DNA of 64,000 bases from Boswellia sacra (Eukaryota > Streptophyta > Magnoliopsida > Sapindales > Burseraceae). Below, one piece after another: positions 1-10,928 of this stretch. The stretch is taken from contig SNVD02013637.1 of assembly GCA_013180625.2 (NCBI GenBank), forward strand, positions 1-64,000, written 5' to 3'. Each line of letters starts with the position of its first letter. Position 1 is the stretch's first letter. The notes beneath the pieces were generated by a model. The model did no database searches and was not told the DNA's origin. It saw nothing but the letters and a program-made list of their open reading frames with translations. The position numbers and the translations under genes are program-made.

Positions 1-2345
1 AGGCCAAACAGGCCGCCGACGAGTACCTGAAATGTCAGCAAACGGCCGCCAGTCAGCAAGCCTCCAGCAGGAAGTTGTGCAAGTCGCGCCACCAGCGCGA
101 GCCGGTGCTCGTGGACGAGCGCGCCGTGGCCAAGACGCAGCGCAGCGGCGTCCAGAGCGCCGGCAAGTCGCGCCCACCTATGCCAATCCGACTCACCACT
201 AGCGCCGCGGAGAGTCGGCGGCCCACCATAAAGCGCGTCGAGAGCCTCAACGTGCACGAGCAGCGAGCACCGGTGCTCATGAGTGATGTGATCAGCAGCA
301 AGCCTTCTGTGCAAGCGGCAACCAGTCGACCCAGTTACCTAATGAGCGCCACGCAGCGCACTGGGCCGCACTTTCGTCTGCCCCGAGCCCACTCGACCTC
401 GACGCTGAGCAAGCAGCCAGCCGGCGTTAGCACTTCCGGCGGCGGCGGCGGCGCGGATCGCGCCCACGCACACAGATCTCATTATCAGCGGCACGCTAGC
501 GACAAGTCGGGGCCCCTGGTGCCGACTCTCAACTCCATCGTCGACTGCGAGCTGGTCGAGAACTACGTCGACGATGACAACGCTGAGGATGAACACAATG
601 ATCAAGTACACGAAAATGCGCGACCGCGCCCCAAGAATACCCGCAGCTCAACCAGTGCCGCGACGCCCAGCTCGTCATCGTCGTCGTCGACGTCGTCGTC
701 GTCGTCGTCGTCCGCCTGCGCATCGACCAAGAGCCCATCAGAGTCCACCACAGCGTCCGCCGACTCGCAGGTCGACAAGCGAGTGGGCAGCGCCAAGTCG
801 ATGTCCAGTGTCAAGGGAAGATCTGGAGCGGCGAAAAAGACCGTCGAGCACATCTACGAGCAGATCCCCGCGCAAGCGGTCGCCGAGCAGCACCACCTGA
901 TCGCGCGTCGCATCGTCGCCGCCAGCGAGTCCTCCACCACTTCCTCCGCCAAGCGACGCCAGCGCACACCCGAGGCCGCCCGCCTCGAGGTGGCCCCGCC
1001 ACTTCCGCCCCCACCACCACCGCCGCCGCCTCCGGCCGGTTACAGTGCCAATGTGGCGGCCAACGCGCGCTACCAGCAACAAGTGGCTGCGCTGTTTGCC
1101 TGTCAACAGCAACAGGCGCAACGCTCGCACCGGCAGATCGCCAGGGCGCTGGGCGGGGCGACCCAGCGGCAGCTGAGCGAGTTCACGTCGCCCGCACTCG
1201 GCCGAGTGGCAGTCAGGGCCGCGGCTAGTCGGCCTCTCATCCAGGTGGCGCCCCACCACCGGCTCTCAATGGGCAACCTGCACACGCTGCCGTCGGCCGT
1301 GTCGCAGATGCCGACCCTCTACGACCTCAAGCCGGCCACCCTGACCCACAGCCTTGGCCGGGCCTCTGCCAGCGCCGGCTCGAGCAAGGCGAGCCGAGCG
1401 GGGGCGGTGGCCGCAACGCGCGCCTCGCGCCTCATACCGGCCGATCTGATCGGACGCATCCAAGTGCCGCGCGCAGTCGCCGGTCGGCCGGCGCCTAGTG
1501 GCGCCCCCAAGGTCGCGGGCGACCCGGCGGCGTCGCGCAGTCTGGCGCGCGGCTCTGGCTGGCAGTCGATGTTGCGCGCGAACCTGAGCGATGGCCTCGA
1601 CGCCGAGGCGAAGCGCAGCCAGAAGCTGGCCAGCAAGCGGCTGTCCGGCCGGAGGCTCACGGCCATCGGCATCGAGCAGGCCCTTGAGGCGCTTCAAAGG
1701 CGCCCACTGACTGGCGGATCGCCACATACCACCACACGCACCTACTTCGAGCCCTGCCAGCTTATCAGCGCCCCGCTGATCGACGACGACGACGACGACG
1801 ACGACGAAGAAGAAGACGACGAAGACGAGGGTCGCAACGAGGACGATGACGAAAAAGGCGGTCGCCAGCGTCCCGCGGTCGCCGCTCTCAGGTCGTCAGA
1901 AGAAGCAACCTTGCCCACATCCAAGTCAAGGTTTGCCGACAAGCGAAGCTCGAATTTCGATCCCAGAAGTCGCGACTCGATTTCGGACTTGAACTCGATG
2001 TCCTCGTCGTCTGCGAGCCTTAGCGAGCGCGCCAACACCAAGACCACCAGCAACAGCGCCTCCAGCGGGATGTCACCGAGCTCGGGCTCAATGTTGGAAC
2101 AATCGTCGTCCTCGTCGACGTCTTCGTCGTGGTCGGTGCCCGACAGACCGACGCGCTCGCAGTCCGAGCAGTCAGAAGGCAAAAGGCGGCCCGCCGTCGT
2201 GAACACCCCTCGATCGTTCATCAAGTGTTACTACGCCGACGATGCGAACCAGCCGGCTGGCATCAGCGCCACTCCAATGTCGCTTGAGACCGATGAACTG
2301 CGTCATACGAAGCACGATCATAACGAAGATCGGTTGCAACAGCAT

Positions 2346-2379
<34 letters not shown>

Positions 2380-4240
2380 AACCACAACAAGAGAAGCAAA
2401 AGTCCAAAAAGCGCCTGGGCAGCCGATTGTTCAGCAACGGCGAGCGACTTCTCAGTCTCATCGGCCTCGACACAATTGGCCAGCAACATGAGCACCAACG
2501 TCGCCACAAGCACAGCAACTTAAAGGCCGCTCCATACGGCGCTGACAAATATCAGCCTGGCGCCTCGAGCCAAACTCGCCCGACGCCGCCGGTACACCAC
2601 CACAACGGCGCCAGACGAACCTCGGCACCGCCCACGCCCAGCCAGAGCTTCGCCGGCGGCGTCGGCAACAATCGAAAGTTGTCGGCCACTCCGATCGTGC
2701 CGACTGGCGGTGGCCAGCGGCGCGTGTCCGGTGTGTCCGCCGCCGGGCGACCACGCCCGGCGGCGGCGGCTGCGGCGGATCAACTGTACCACTTTGAGCA
2801 TCCTACTGTCGAAGTGGCGGCAGTATCCGTGGTTGCAAGGGCGGCTACCACCGGTCACACCCAAATGATGCCATCGGGCGAGAAAGTGAGATCGCGTTGT
2901 ACGGCCGTGGCGGCTGCGGCAAGTGGCGCCGCTGTGTCGACCGCCGACCAACAGGCAGCTGGCTCGAGTGGCACCGTCAACTCGACTTCGTCCTACGAGT
3001 GCGCCATCAAAATGGCAGCGAGTTTGCCGGCCAGTCGGCGTCGCTCGACACTCGAGTGACAAGCGGAAGTGACCCTCAGGTGACTCCCTCTACGGCGGCC
3101 TCTGGCACCAGCGGTCGACGACCGTCTGCTGCCCAGGTGCAGCACGCCACTCAAGTGTCCAGCTTGATTAAGGTGCCGAAGCTGAGCAAAGAGTCACACC
3201 TCCTGAATAGGCCCCTCCCGAGGCTGCCATCGAGTCGGTTGGCGCCAGTCGCCAGCACTGGTGGCGCCTCGTCGCGTCCACGCAATCACACAATAGCCTC
3301 CTCGGGCTCCTCGACTAGGGCAACCGCGCGACCTGCTCTCATGCAATTGGTTCCTGCACAACATCACAACACCACGTCGCGCGCATTCTTAGCACCCGGC
3401 TCACAGGTGCATTCACGCTCCTCAACCAGCGATCAGTATAGCACTTCCGCCGACGCACACCTACGAGCCGCACAACGGTACCTCATGGCGCAACAAGCCC
3501 GCAAGACTGGCTCGCCGTCCAATGCAATTGAGTTGAGTGCGCAGAAGAGACCCTCGCTCGTGTCCACTGATCTGGATACCGGCGAGCAGATGCAACAGGC
3601 AACCGGAGCCCGAGATCGGCCGGTTGTCGGCAAGCAGCGAAAACAGCTCTCTCCGAACACGTTCACGAGCGCAGGCCTCAAGTCCCCCTCGAGCAACAGC
3701 AACAATCAGCTCTCGTCTCTTGGCACGATCCATCCCTCGCCTACAGTGACTACCTACACCTCAAGCGGAATTAGCAGCACTCATCTTGCCACCACTAACT
3801 CGAGCTCTTCCAGCCAGCGCTCAAAGGCGTCGGCTTCGAGCGAGCACCCGACGAGAGTCAAATCCAAAGCCATGAGCGATCAACAAACCACAAGTCTGAG
3901 AAGTGCCGCCGACTCGTCCAGTTGGCGTCGACGAGAGCAACGCCGCTTGTCATCCGATAATGTAGCAGGTGAAGAGCGAGACACTGCGGCTCATGCTGAT
4001 AGCGAGTTCGATGAAGACTCTCGGGACGCTAACGAGCCAGACAATGCGTCGACATATCGTTCTCCGATGGTCCGCATGATAACTCGATCAGTCCCGATAT
4101 TTTGCAATGCGGCGGTTGCAACGAGGGCGAAATCTCTCGTCGTGGGAACCTCAAGTCGTTCGATGAACGATTTTCCAGCAAATACGCCGATCAACATTTC
4201 GCCTCCAGCAACGACTCACTCCTCGAGTCAATCAATTTGA
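1..4240 (+). CDS. Large low-complexity Ser/Gln/Asp-rich protein, 3' part (5' end outside window)
   Basis: I do not recognise this gene. The reading frame is open from base 3 of the window, so the start lies upstream. Two long frames follow each other. The first (codons 3-2885) is interrupted by a stop at 3057-3059, and the second runs to TGA at 4238-4240. A GTGAGA donor at 2886 and a CTCAG acceptor ending at 3079 join them in phase 0 and remove a 194-nt intron, giving at least 1,346 residues. The product has poly-Ser (about 670-715), poly-Pro (about 1005-1035), an Asp/Glu run (about 1782-1830) and a Gln/His run (about 2336-2390). It is basic elsewhere and has no visible signal peptide or membrane segment. 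It is probably a disordered scaffold or cytoskeletal regulator, but no function can be assigned. Alternatives are two separate genes or further unseen introns. Confidence 0.6.
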
Positions 4241-4345
4241 GTGGCACCTTGAATTCTAGAAAGCAACGCCAACAGATGACCACTATGTCGACACACGACA
4301 ACAAACGATCTTAGCGATTTCACCAATAGGATAGTTTCACGATAT

Positions 4346-7159
4346 TTACTTGGAGAGAGTGGCCATCCTTTGCAGTATGAGCTCATTCTGTTCTCTCACT
4401 TCATCCGTGTCAAGCTGACGGGTGCCAAACTTCCTTATTGCAGCCTCGTACACCTTCCAGATGTCTTTACGCTTTGGGTTCTCACTCAATAGTGTCTCGA
4501 ATAGAGTTTTTCCTCGTTCCACATCGCCATGCTTAAACTCCAAGTGGGCGAATCTTGATCTCAAATAAACTAAATCATTAGGTGACAGGGGTGCCTTTAG
4601 CGCCTTGTCGTACATATGTCTTGCTCTATCCAATTCTTTTTTGGTTTCCATCAGGAAAGTTGCATAGTCAATCCAAACATCTGGCTTCGATCTTCCTAAT
4701 TTGAGTGTTTCCTCGTGTAGTTTTTCCGCTTTAGAAGATTCATCACAGCTTATGAGTACTCTGGCAGCTTTTAAGAACAGTTCCAACTTGTCGTTTACCT
4801 GCGCAGCCTCTTCGATTACCTCATCCAACCGCTCCTTGCCCCCATACCTGGCCTCAATCTTGATGAGCTGCAACCATATCTTGATCTTTTCCTTCTCCAT
4901 ACGGAAACTGATTGTTTTCAGAGCTCTTCGACAAATTATTCGCGCCTTTTCCGTCTCGACGTTATCTAGGAAGAACATGCTGTACTTAATCCAAACTTCG
5001 GCTGAGTTTGGTGACTTGAGGATGAGTCTCTCGAAGTCTGCTATCGATTGAGCGGGTCTATCAGGGTCTAACAAAGCTCTTTCAGCTTCTCGAATTCTCT
5101 CTTCACGCAGTTTTGCTTCTATGCTGCGTTCTAGTCGGCTCTTCTTCCGCTTCTGTTCCCTCTGGTCGCCATCCTCTTGTTCTTCATCGTCTGAACCGTT
5201 ACTACCTGAACCATGTTCCGAATCATTTTGACTATTGTTGCTATCTAACTCAGCAAGCTTACGTTTCATGGATTCTATTTTCTTGGGAAACTTCTTTCGA
5301 GCGTTCCTCTCAACTTTATCATCGATCTTGTTCAACTCTTTCAGCTTCCGCCTTTCAAGTCTCGCGAGTTTGTTTTCTTTCTTCATAGCCATAATCTTTT
5401 CATAAGATATGATACCAAGCAACATCGATTGTCTATGAGGTTCTACTCTGTATATTGTACATGAGATGATCTGTCCTACTTGGAATAGATCTGTGACAGT
5501 TCTGATTGGTACCGTGCTACAGAATCTTTTAGGGATGAAGCCTTTCACATTGTTGAATAGTTCCACAATGATGCCGTCATGTTTCAATTTACAGATAACA
5601 GCATTAATTGTCTCACCACGGAAGGACTTGTCATACGAATCAACTATTGTCATATCAGATTGCATTAGTTGAGCTTTGTTCGTAAGATATACTCTTGATG
5701 GCTGTTTGTGGAGATCCACTTTGAGCACACGGGTTTTGATGGTCTTGCCAACTTGATACCCCCTCTCGGGTCGATTAGAGCCTTTGCTATGAGCTTTGCT
5801 ATGAGCTTTGGTGCCAGAGGCATCGCTCAAGTGTATATTGAGAATAATTGCACGCAAATTCAGTCCAAAACTTACTATCAACCCATCTTTCACTTGTTTC
5901 TTAACCGTGGCTTCGATGAAATCGCCTGGTCTCAACTCCTCCACTGAAACAAACGGCAAGTCTAGGAACTCTTGACGTAAGCTCAAAATAATAGTGAGAT
6001 CAGCTAGATTGATCGATTTGATCCTGCATTTGTGCTTGGACTTATCGGGGTAAGTTGAGTCAAGAGATAGATGCAACTCATCTTTGGTCATGGTATTAAC
6101 ATCTTGCTCCATCGCATCTTTGACATTCGCCAGAGCTTTGTGATTTCCCACCCTGAATTCAATATACTTGGTGCCATTTATATATGCCACTTCAGCATCC
6201 GGGATGACCTGTCCAACATAATGATCTCTGAGAAGATTTCTCAATGTAAGCTTCACAATTTTCTTCAATTTGAGTGAAAGTGCAAAGGTATCTGTTGTTG
6301 GGTTATAATAGATGACCGTGGCTTTGAGTGTGTCTGCGATCTTGTACTTCTTCTTAGGCTCTTGTCCATCCTCTCTGAGATGATTCATTCCTATGAAACC
6401 AGCAAATTCATCCAGAAAATTGACAATCAAGCCATCTCTAAGTACTTTCATGACAGTACAGAATCCAACAGAACCTGGAAGAATGATCTTGGACGTCAAG
6501 AGACTTACGGAACATTTGTCTCTCGAGAATTGTGCCATCTTGAAGTATTCTTTTCTCATAGATACTTGTATCACTCTCGGCCCATCTGTCTCATCTATAG
6601 CCTCTTTGGTGCAGCATCTTATCACTTGACCAACCAAGAGCTTCTTAACGTCTCTACCCTCTTTCATCTCGTCAAAGTTGAGAAAGCCTACCAAGTTCTT
6701 GAAGCCAATATCGAGATGATAGCCGTGATCTTCTACGGAAGAAACAACACATTGTAAGGGCATATTGGGAATAGTGAGCACAGTCAAGGGTAGGTTATCT
6801 TCTTGTAGTTTGCTGGGGTCCAAGGTTGCAACGATATCTTGAGCCTCGGCGTAGCCTTTACGGATCTTGCGTTCTATGATTTTGCATATGTACTGCTGGC
6901 CTCGATTGAATAACTGGGTCAATTTTGGCGGCCCAGGCGGAGATTTCCTGCTATCGGGTCTCCGAGACTCATAATTCTGAATGAGTTTTGTATAAGTGTC
7001 GCTCACATTAAGCCGGTCTACAATACAAGTGATACCACCTGTGATCTGCAATTTGATTTGTATCTCAGACACTTGCGAAATCGTTCCCAAGGCTATCAGA
7101 TTGTCCGGCACTGTCTTTGGCCTGAGCACCTCGATGCTAGCTCTGTCTGATGGATCCAT
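4346..7159 (-). CDS. PDCD11: RRP5/PDCD11-type rRNA processing factor, shortened
   Basis: RRP5 binds pre-ribosomal RNA in the nucleolus and is needed for both 18S and 5.8S/25S maturation. The frame encodes 937 residues from the ATG at 7159. A longer frame reaches 7339 but begins with a non-ATG codon. The N-terminal 590 or so residues form a chain of S1-type RNA-binding repeats (for example SSVEDHGYHLDIGFKNLVGF, and VELFNNVKGFIPKRF, which matches a conserved metazoan S1 block). A charged linker rich in Lys/Glu follows. Residues about 705-937 form HAT/TPR-like helical repeats (ADFERLILKSPNSAEVWIKY, then DVWIDYATFLMETKKELDRA). Known homologues are roughly 1,400-1,900 residues with about 12 S1 repeats, so half of the S1 array is missing here. 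There is no intron. The gene is divergent from SAP130, whose ATG is 470 bp away, suggesting a shared promoter. Confidence 0.9.
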   Translation of the reverse strand: MDPSDRASIEVLRPKTVPDNLIALGTISQVSEIQIKLQITGGITCIVDRLNVSDTYTKLIQNYESRRPDSRKSPPGPPKLTQLFNRGQQYICKIIERKIRKGYAEAQDIVATLDPSKLQEDNLPLTVLTIPNMPLQCVVSSVEDHGYHLDIGFKNLVGFLNFDEMKEGRDVKKLLVGQVIRCCTKEAIDETDGPRVIQVSMRKEYFKMAQFSRDKCSVSLLTSKIILPGSVGFCTVMKVLRDGLIVNFLDEFAGFIGMNHLREDGQEPKKKYKIADTLKATVIYYNPTTDTFALSLKLKKIVKLTLRNLLRDHYVGQVIPDAEVAYINGTKYIEFRVGNHKALANVKDAMEQDVNTMTKDELHLSLDSTYPDKSKHKCRIKSINLADLTIILSLRQEFLDLPFVSVEELRPGDFIEATVKKQVKDGLIVSFGLNLRAIILNIHLSDASGTKAHSKAHSKGSNRPERGYQVGKTIKTRVLKVDLHKQPSRVYLTNKAQLMQSDMTIVDSYDKSFRGETINAVICKLKHDGIIVELFNNVKGFIPKRFCSTVPIRTVTDLFQVGQIISCTIYRVEPHRQSMLLGIISYEKIMAMKKENKLARLERRKLKELNKIDDKVERNARKKFPKKIESMKRKLAELDSNNSQNDSEHGSGSNGSDDEEQEDGDQREQKRKKSRLERSIEAKLREERIREAERALLDPDRPAQSIADFERLILKSPNSAEVWIKYSMFFLDNVETEKARIICRRALKTISFRMEKEKIKIWLQLIKIEARYGGKERLDEVIEEAAQVNDKLELFLKAARVLISCDESSKAEKLHEETLKLGRSKPDVWIDYATFLMETKKELDRARHMYDKALKAPLSPNDLVYLRSRFAHLEFKHGDVERGKTLFETLLSENPKRKDIWKVYEAAIRKFGTRQLDTDEVREQNELILQRMATLSK

Positions 7160-7631
7160 GATGAATTTGTTTGGATCTCCTTGTCGATGTCTAAGAAATG
7201 AATGTGGTAAGAGATTGATAGTAAGGCATGGGTTTAGAACCACGTGGTTACGACTTTTGTTGTCTGCACCTCCGCGTCGTACGGACGTGCGAACAAAGTG
7301 AGTTGGTTGAAAATTCCGGCCGGACTGACGCGCCACCAAGTGGCTATTTCATGATAAACGATATCTTACGATCCGGCGATCTGGCGCCGCTGTCAGGTCC
7401 AGAAGAGGATTGCACGGCAGACTTAGCGTGCTTTTCGTACCGACGTGCGACGAGTGTAGTGTGGTATGAGAACACTCAGCTGTTGAAGTTTTGTGAGGTA
7501 AAGCACGCGTCGGACTACTAACTGCATTGTTTCAGCGGATATTGATGAATAAGTTTCCATGTGAGGCTCCCGCAACTTACTTATTGGCTATCATGTAGAC
7601 ACAACTTGAGACCCAAGCGGTAACATACAAA
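7160..7631. promoter_or_regulatory. Divergent intergenic region between RRP5 and SAP130
   Basis: These 472 bp separate the chosen ATGs of two genes that point away from each other, so they probably hold both promoters and 5' UTRs. No TATA box or other clear core element was seen. The RRP5 frame stays open through 7160-7339 but has no ATG there. Confidence 0.4.
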
Positions 7632-8429
7632 ATGCAGTATACGAAGCCAGTTGCCTCGCCGGCTTCGTCGACATCGACGATAGATCAACAAGAAGTTATC
7701 TATGACGATACACTTATTTCTATGTCGGCTACCGCGTCGGCTACCATGACAATGATGGGCGCATCGAACCCATCAATGGTACCCATATCAATGACCGTGG
7801 CAGCAACAAATCTCATCACTCCTCCCGCCACAACATCAATTAATATACCATCCACCAAAGCGAGGCCCACAGCTAACGCAAATCGACCCTCACCTAGGAA
7901 GCGCCCAAAACTCTACAACATCTCTTACAAACTCACACCATGGAAATCACTTAACCATCATTTTCAACGTTATACTGACGTCAAATCAAGACCGGAGAAG
8001 CGAGTGACAATGTCCGAACTGAGCCATGAACTTTCACAGAGGAACGGTTGGAAAGCGCATTATGTAGTTGGCCAGCTGAGTGATCTTATCCAGAACGAAA
8101 CCGCCACCCGAGAGCGCGTCCAAGGACTCATGGATTTGTTCCTGCGACAAAGTCGGAGACTAGTAATAGATCTCGCCAACAATTGCCATAAACTGCCCGA
8201 GCAATATGCGGCCTTATTGCAAAGCCAAAGAAGTTACGGCAAGGATGAATTTGATCCTGATTTGATCGTGGCAAAGTTAGACGACTTATTGAAGGGAGAG
8301 TTACAGAGAAGCAAATTGTTTGACGACCAGCTTAGGCAATGTAGGGATTCAATTTTACGCATCACGAGTGAAAACTGCGATAAAGTGCCCAAACTAACAA
8401 CAAAATTCAATAAAAGATTCCAACTATGA
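7632..8429 (+). CDS. SAP130: SAP130 homologue reduced to its C-terminal domain
   Basis: SAP130 is a subunit of the Sin3-HDAC corepressor in the nucleus. The 265-residue product starts with about 85 residues of low-complexity Ser/Thr/Met/Pro sequence, then a basic patch (RPSPRKRPKLYN). The conserved C-terminal block follows from about residue 100: TPWKSLNHHFQRYTDV, then RNGWKAHYVVGQLSDL, then a helical region with LQRSKLFDDQLRQCRDS. These match the characteristic PWK..HHFQRY.DV and GWK-type segments of vertebrate SAP130. Vertebrate SAP130 is about 1,050 residues, so the long N-terminal part is absent or lies in unseen exons. The ATG at 7632 is the first in frame. A poly(A) signal lies inside the coding sequence near the stop, and UTP23 ends only 34 bp further on. 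Confidence 0.85.
   Translation: MQYTKPVASPASSTSTIDQQEVIYDDTLISMSATASATMTMMGASNPSMVPISMTVAATNLITPPATTSINIPSTKARPTANANRPSPRKRPKLYNISYKLTPWKSLNHHFQRYTDVKSRPEKRVTMSELSHELSQRNGWKAHYVVGQLSDLIQNETATRERVQGLMDLFLRQSRRLVIDLANNCHKLPEQYAALLQSQRSYGKDEFDPDLIVAKLDDLLKGELQRSKLFDDQLRQCRDSILRITSENCDKVPKLTTKFNKRFQL
8409..8414 (+). terminator. AATAAA inside the SAP130 coding end
   Basis: A canonical AATAAA hexamer lies 12 nt before the SAP130 stop codon. The next gene on the other strand ends at 8463. If the signal is used, cleavage would fall within about 10-30 nt, at or just after the stop, leaving almost no 3' UTR. Confidence 0.45.
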
Positions 8430-8462
8430 CTCTACCACCATCGAGGCACCTGAGGTCTATAA

Positions 8463-9218
8463 CTATTCTTTTCTCTTGCGGACTCGCTTCCGTTTCATTG
8501 CAGCCTCTTTTTCAGAGTCAATGGCATCAACTTCTGTAAGTTTGGGTTTGGATGGAGCTTTCGTTGCAATCTTCTTCTTCTTGCAAGATAGAGGGTTGGG
8601 ACCTTTAGGACCTTTTTTCTTTTTCTTTCTTACCTCTGTCGAGGCTTTCTCATCGAATATCATCTGTTCTTCGGTCTTCAGTCGTATCAGATCAGTAAGC
8701 TCATCATCTTTGAGTTTGTTGGCGAGATAATGATGAGTTCTCTTTACCTTACTAGTGACCTTTGTCGATGGTTTTTCCATGCAAAGAGCGTTATTAGCAA
8801 GTTTCAAGAGCGGACAAACGACTGATTTGGATATTTTATCACGTAGTTTTGCATCTTGAGTGGCAACAATATAGTGGTCTCTGTTCTTAGAATCAATTAT
8901 GAAAGATGATAGGCATTTACTGGCGCTTAGAGGCTTGTCGTGGCCACAGTTGTGTTTAGGAAATTGACTCACAATTTGATAAGCCCCTTGCAATGGCTTT
9001 CCGAGGCGTCTTGTCTCCTCGACGACACATGCAGACGTTAGTAGTTTACATTGTCCTTTGAGATATCTGGGTAACTGGTCCTGTATATTGACTTTGTGCA
9101 GCAATGCGACTTGACAGAATGTTCCATCGAGGAGCACCTGGAACGGTTCACGAAATCCAAAATTGTTCTTGTAGAGGGACATGTACCGCTCAGCCTTCTT
9201 GTAGCGTTTGATTTTCAT
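8463..9218 (-). CDS. UTP23: UTP23-type rRNA processing protein (PIN-domain family)
   Basis: UTP23 is a nucleolar small-subunit processome factor with a degenerate PIN nuclease fold, involved in early 18S rRNA cleavage and snR30/U17 handling. The 251-residue product begins MKIKRYKKAERYMSLYKNNF at the ATG at 9218, the usual UTP23 start. The frame stays open upstream to 9272 but without an ATG. Family marks: REPFQVLLDGTFCQVALLHK near the N terminus, a Cys/His set (TSACVVEETRRLG, then HNCGH and SKCLSSF), the YIVATQDAKLRDKI block, and a lysine-rich tail with GPNPLSCKKKK. Length matches the family (about 250 residues). It has no intron and converges on SAP130 with only 33 bp between the stops. Confidence 0.95.
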   Translation of the reverse strand: MKIKRYKKAERYMSLYKNNFGFREPFQVLLDGTFCQVALLHKVNIQDQLPRYLKGQCKLLTSACVVEETRRLGKPLQGAYQIVSQFPKHNCGHDKPLSASKCLSSFIIDSKNRDHYIVATQDAKLRDKISKSVVCPLLKLANNALCMEKPSTKVTSKVKRTHHYLANKLKDDELTDLIRLKTEEQMIFDEKASTEVRKKKKKGPKGPNPLSCKKKKIATKAPSKPKLTEVDAIDSEKEAAMKRKRVRKRKE

Positions 9219-9444
9219 GATGCCGGACTCAAGTAGTGCTTGTTCACTGAAATCCGATGGCTGATGTATCAAATCAGTTCTGGCGACAAGACAACTTTCA
9301 GTTTATTGCTAAGGTGGAAACTTTTCAACCCACGTGCGCGTCGAAGTTGAGCTGCGCGCTACGGTCCGTCATGCGTTTTGTCGATTGTTTGTGTTGCATC
9401 ATGTGAGATCGATACAACTCTGGAATAATTTGATCAGTTGATCA

Positions 9445-10928
9445 TCAGCGCTCGTTCTCCAATACGGATCGGCCACCCATCTCACGAAGGCGGTCCTGTA
9501 GCACACCACGACTTGTTGGTTTGAACGAGGTGCAATACAGGAAATTGATGGTGGTGAGAGAGCATGCGAAAATTATCATGGGCGCTTGATAGCCCCCTGG
9601 TTTGGTTGAGATCGACTTGAGTGGCGATAGCAGATTCATGAGGATGGCAGAGATTATTTGCTGAAGCACCACAGTTGTTGCCGAAACTGTTGCTTCCGGC
9701 AAGATTGATGCAGCACCGCGTACGCAGACTTGAAATAGCGCCGGGTACATCAGTGAACATCCAAATGCCGCCAAGATATTTGTCACTAGAATTACATTTT
9801 TGATATTCGGTAAGATGATTGACATGTTGAAAGTTGCCACTCCCAATGTGCACAGAATGCTGGCAATCCTGCTGACTTTCACATAGTTCGCTGAGTTATC
9901 GATCCAGGCTGCAGCCATCAGCATGAAGAATGTGCCGAAGAAATATGAGTGGGCTATTAGTATTCCACAGAAGCTGTCCGAGTAGTGTTGGGATTTCAAT
10001 ATGTCCTCCAAAATGAACTGAGTTACTCCGAGGGTTGAAATGTTCATCGAGAGAGTCAACAACAAAAGTAGGTAGCTACCATCCGATAACATTATCGTCA
10101 AGCCCTTCCTGAGCGGTACAATGTTCGCAGAGGACACCAGTGCTTCCGGCGATGGCGGCATCTTAGGACTGGATCTCGTCACGCATGTTAGAACTATGAA
10201 TGTAACAAGTAACCCCGATGCTATGAACATGTAACAAAGCTTGTGAATGTCATCGACGCTTTGGATGAACAGAGGTGTGAAATAGTTACTAAAGCCAATC
10301 CCAATATTGAATCCACAGTTTGCTATAACCATCGCCAGAGTATTCTCGTAGTGAGCGAACCAGCTGCCAGCTACTTTAACAGGTACACAAACTGCGATAG
10401 ATTGTGCCAGGCCAACAAATAGCTCCGAGACGAGCAGTACATGGTACCGGTGTTGCTTGATCCATGGATTGATGTACTTCTCGTCACAACAACAGAGTAC
10501 TTTCAAACCATTCGCGCATAGTATCATGACACAAGCTAAATATGACTACACGGTAGATTTAGTTCGAAATTAGACATTATGTTAGTCGCGTCTGGGGTAA
10601 AAATCTTGGACGCTCGATTTTTCATCTTGAAGGATGTACTTACTATACGCCTCAGCCCGAAGTAGTCGAGAGCCCTCGCCATCGCCAGTACTGAGAACAA
10701 AATTGTGTACATAGATATCTGTGGAATGACATCATACTCGTTTATGTTGCAGTTTAAATATGACATCAATACGTCCGCGATGGATATAAGGCACCGGTGG
10801 AGACCGACTACAAGAATCACACTGAACATGGCAAATAATACTAGCCATCTTCTTTTGTACACTTTGTGGCTCTCCTGTTCAGCCTGACTTCTTTCATCCA
10901 CCGTCCTCGGATCCAGTGCATCGTCCAT
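9445..10928 (-). CDS. Major facilitator transporter of the SLC49 (FLVCR/DIRC2/MFSD7) type
   Basis: This is a multipass membrane transporter. Two exons: 10928-10644 and 10545-9445, with a 98-nt intron (GTAAGT donor at 10643, TAG acceptor ending at 10546). The phase-0 join puts SYLACVMILCANGLK directly after FGLRRI and completes a membrane helix. The joined protein is 461 residues, close to SLC49 family length. Marks of the family are KVYKRRWLVLFAMFSV before TM1, the TM4 region GSWFAHYENTLAMVIANCG (FLVCRs have a WF...-type block here), and a Pro-rich loop (SSPKMPPSPEAL) after TM6. SLC49 members move choline, haem or other small organic cations. Which member this is cannot be settled by eye, and the substrate is unknown. 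It lies in the same orientation as UTP23, 226 bp upstream of it. Confidence 0.8.

Noticed and set aside
7160..7339. 60-codon N-terminal extension of the RRP5 frame
   Set aside because: It begins with TTG, has no ATG, and is not similar to RRP5; the first ATG at 7159 lies just before the conserved part.
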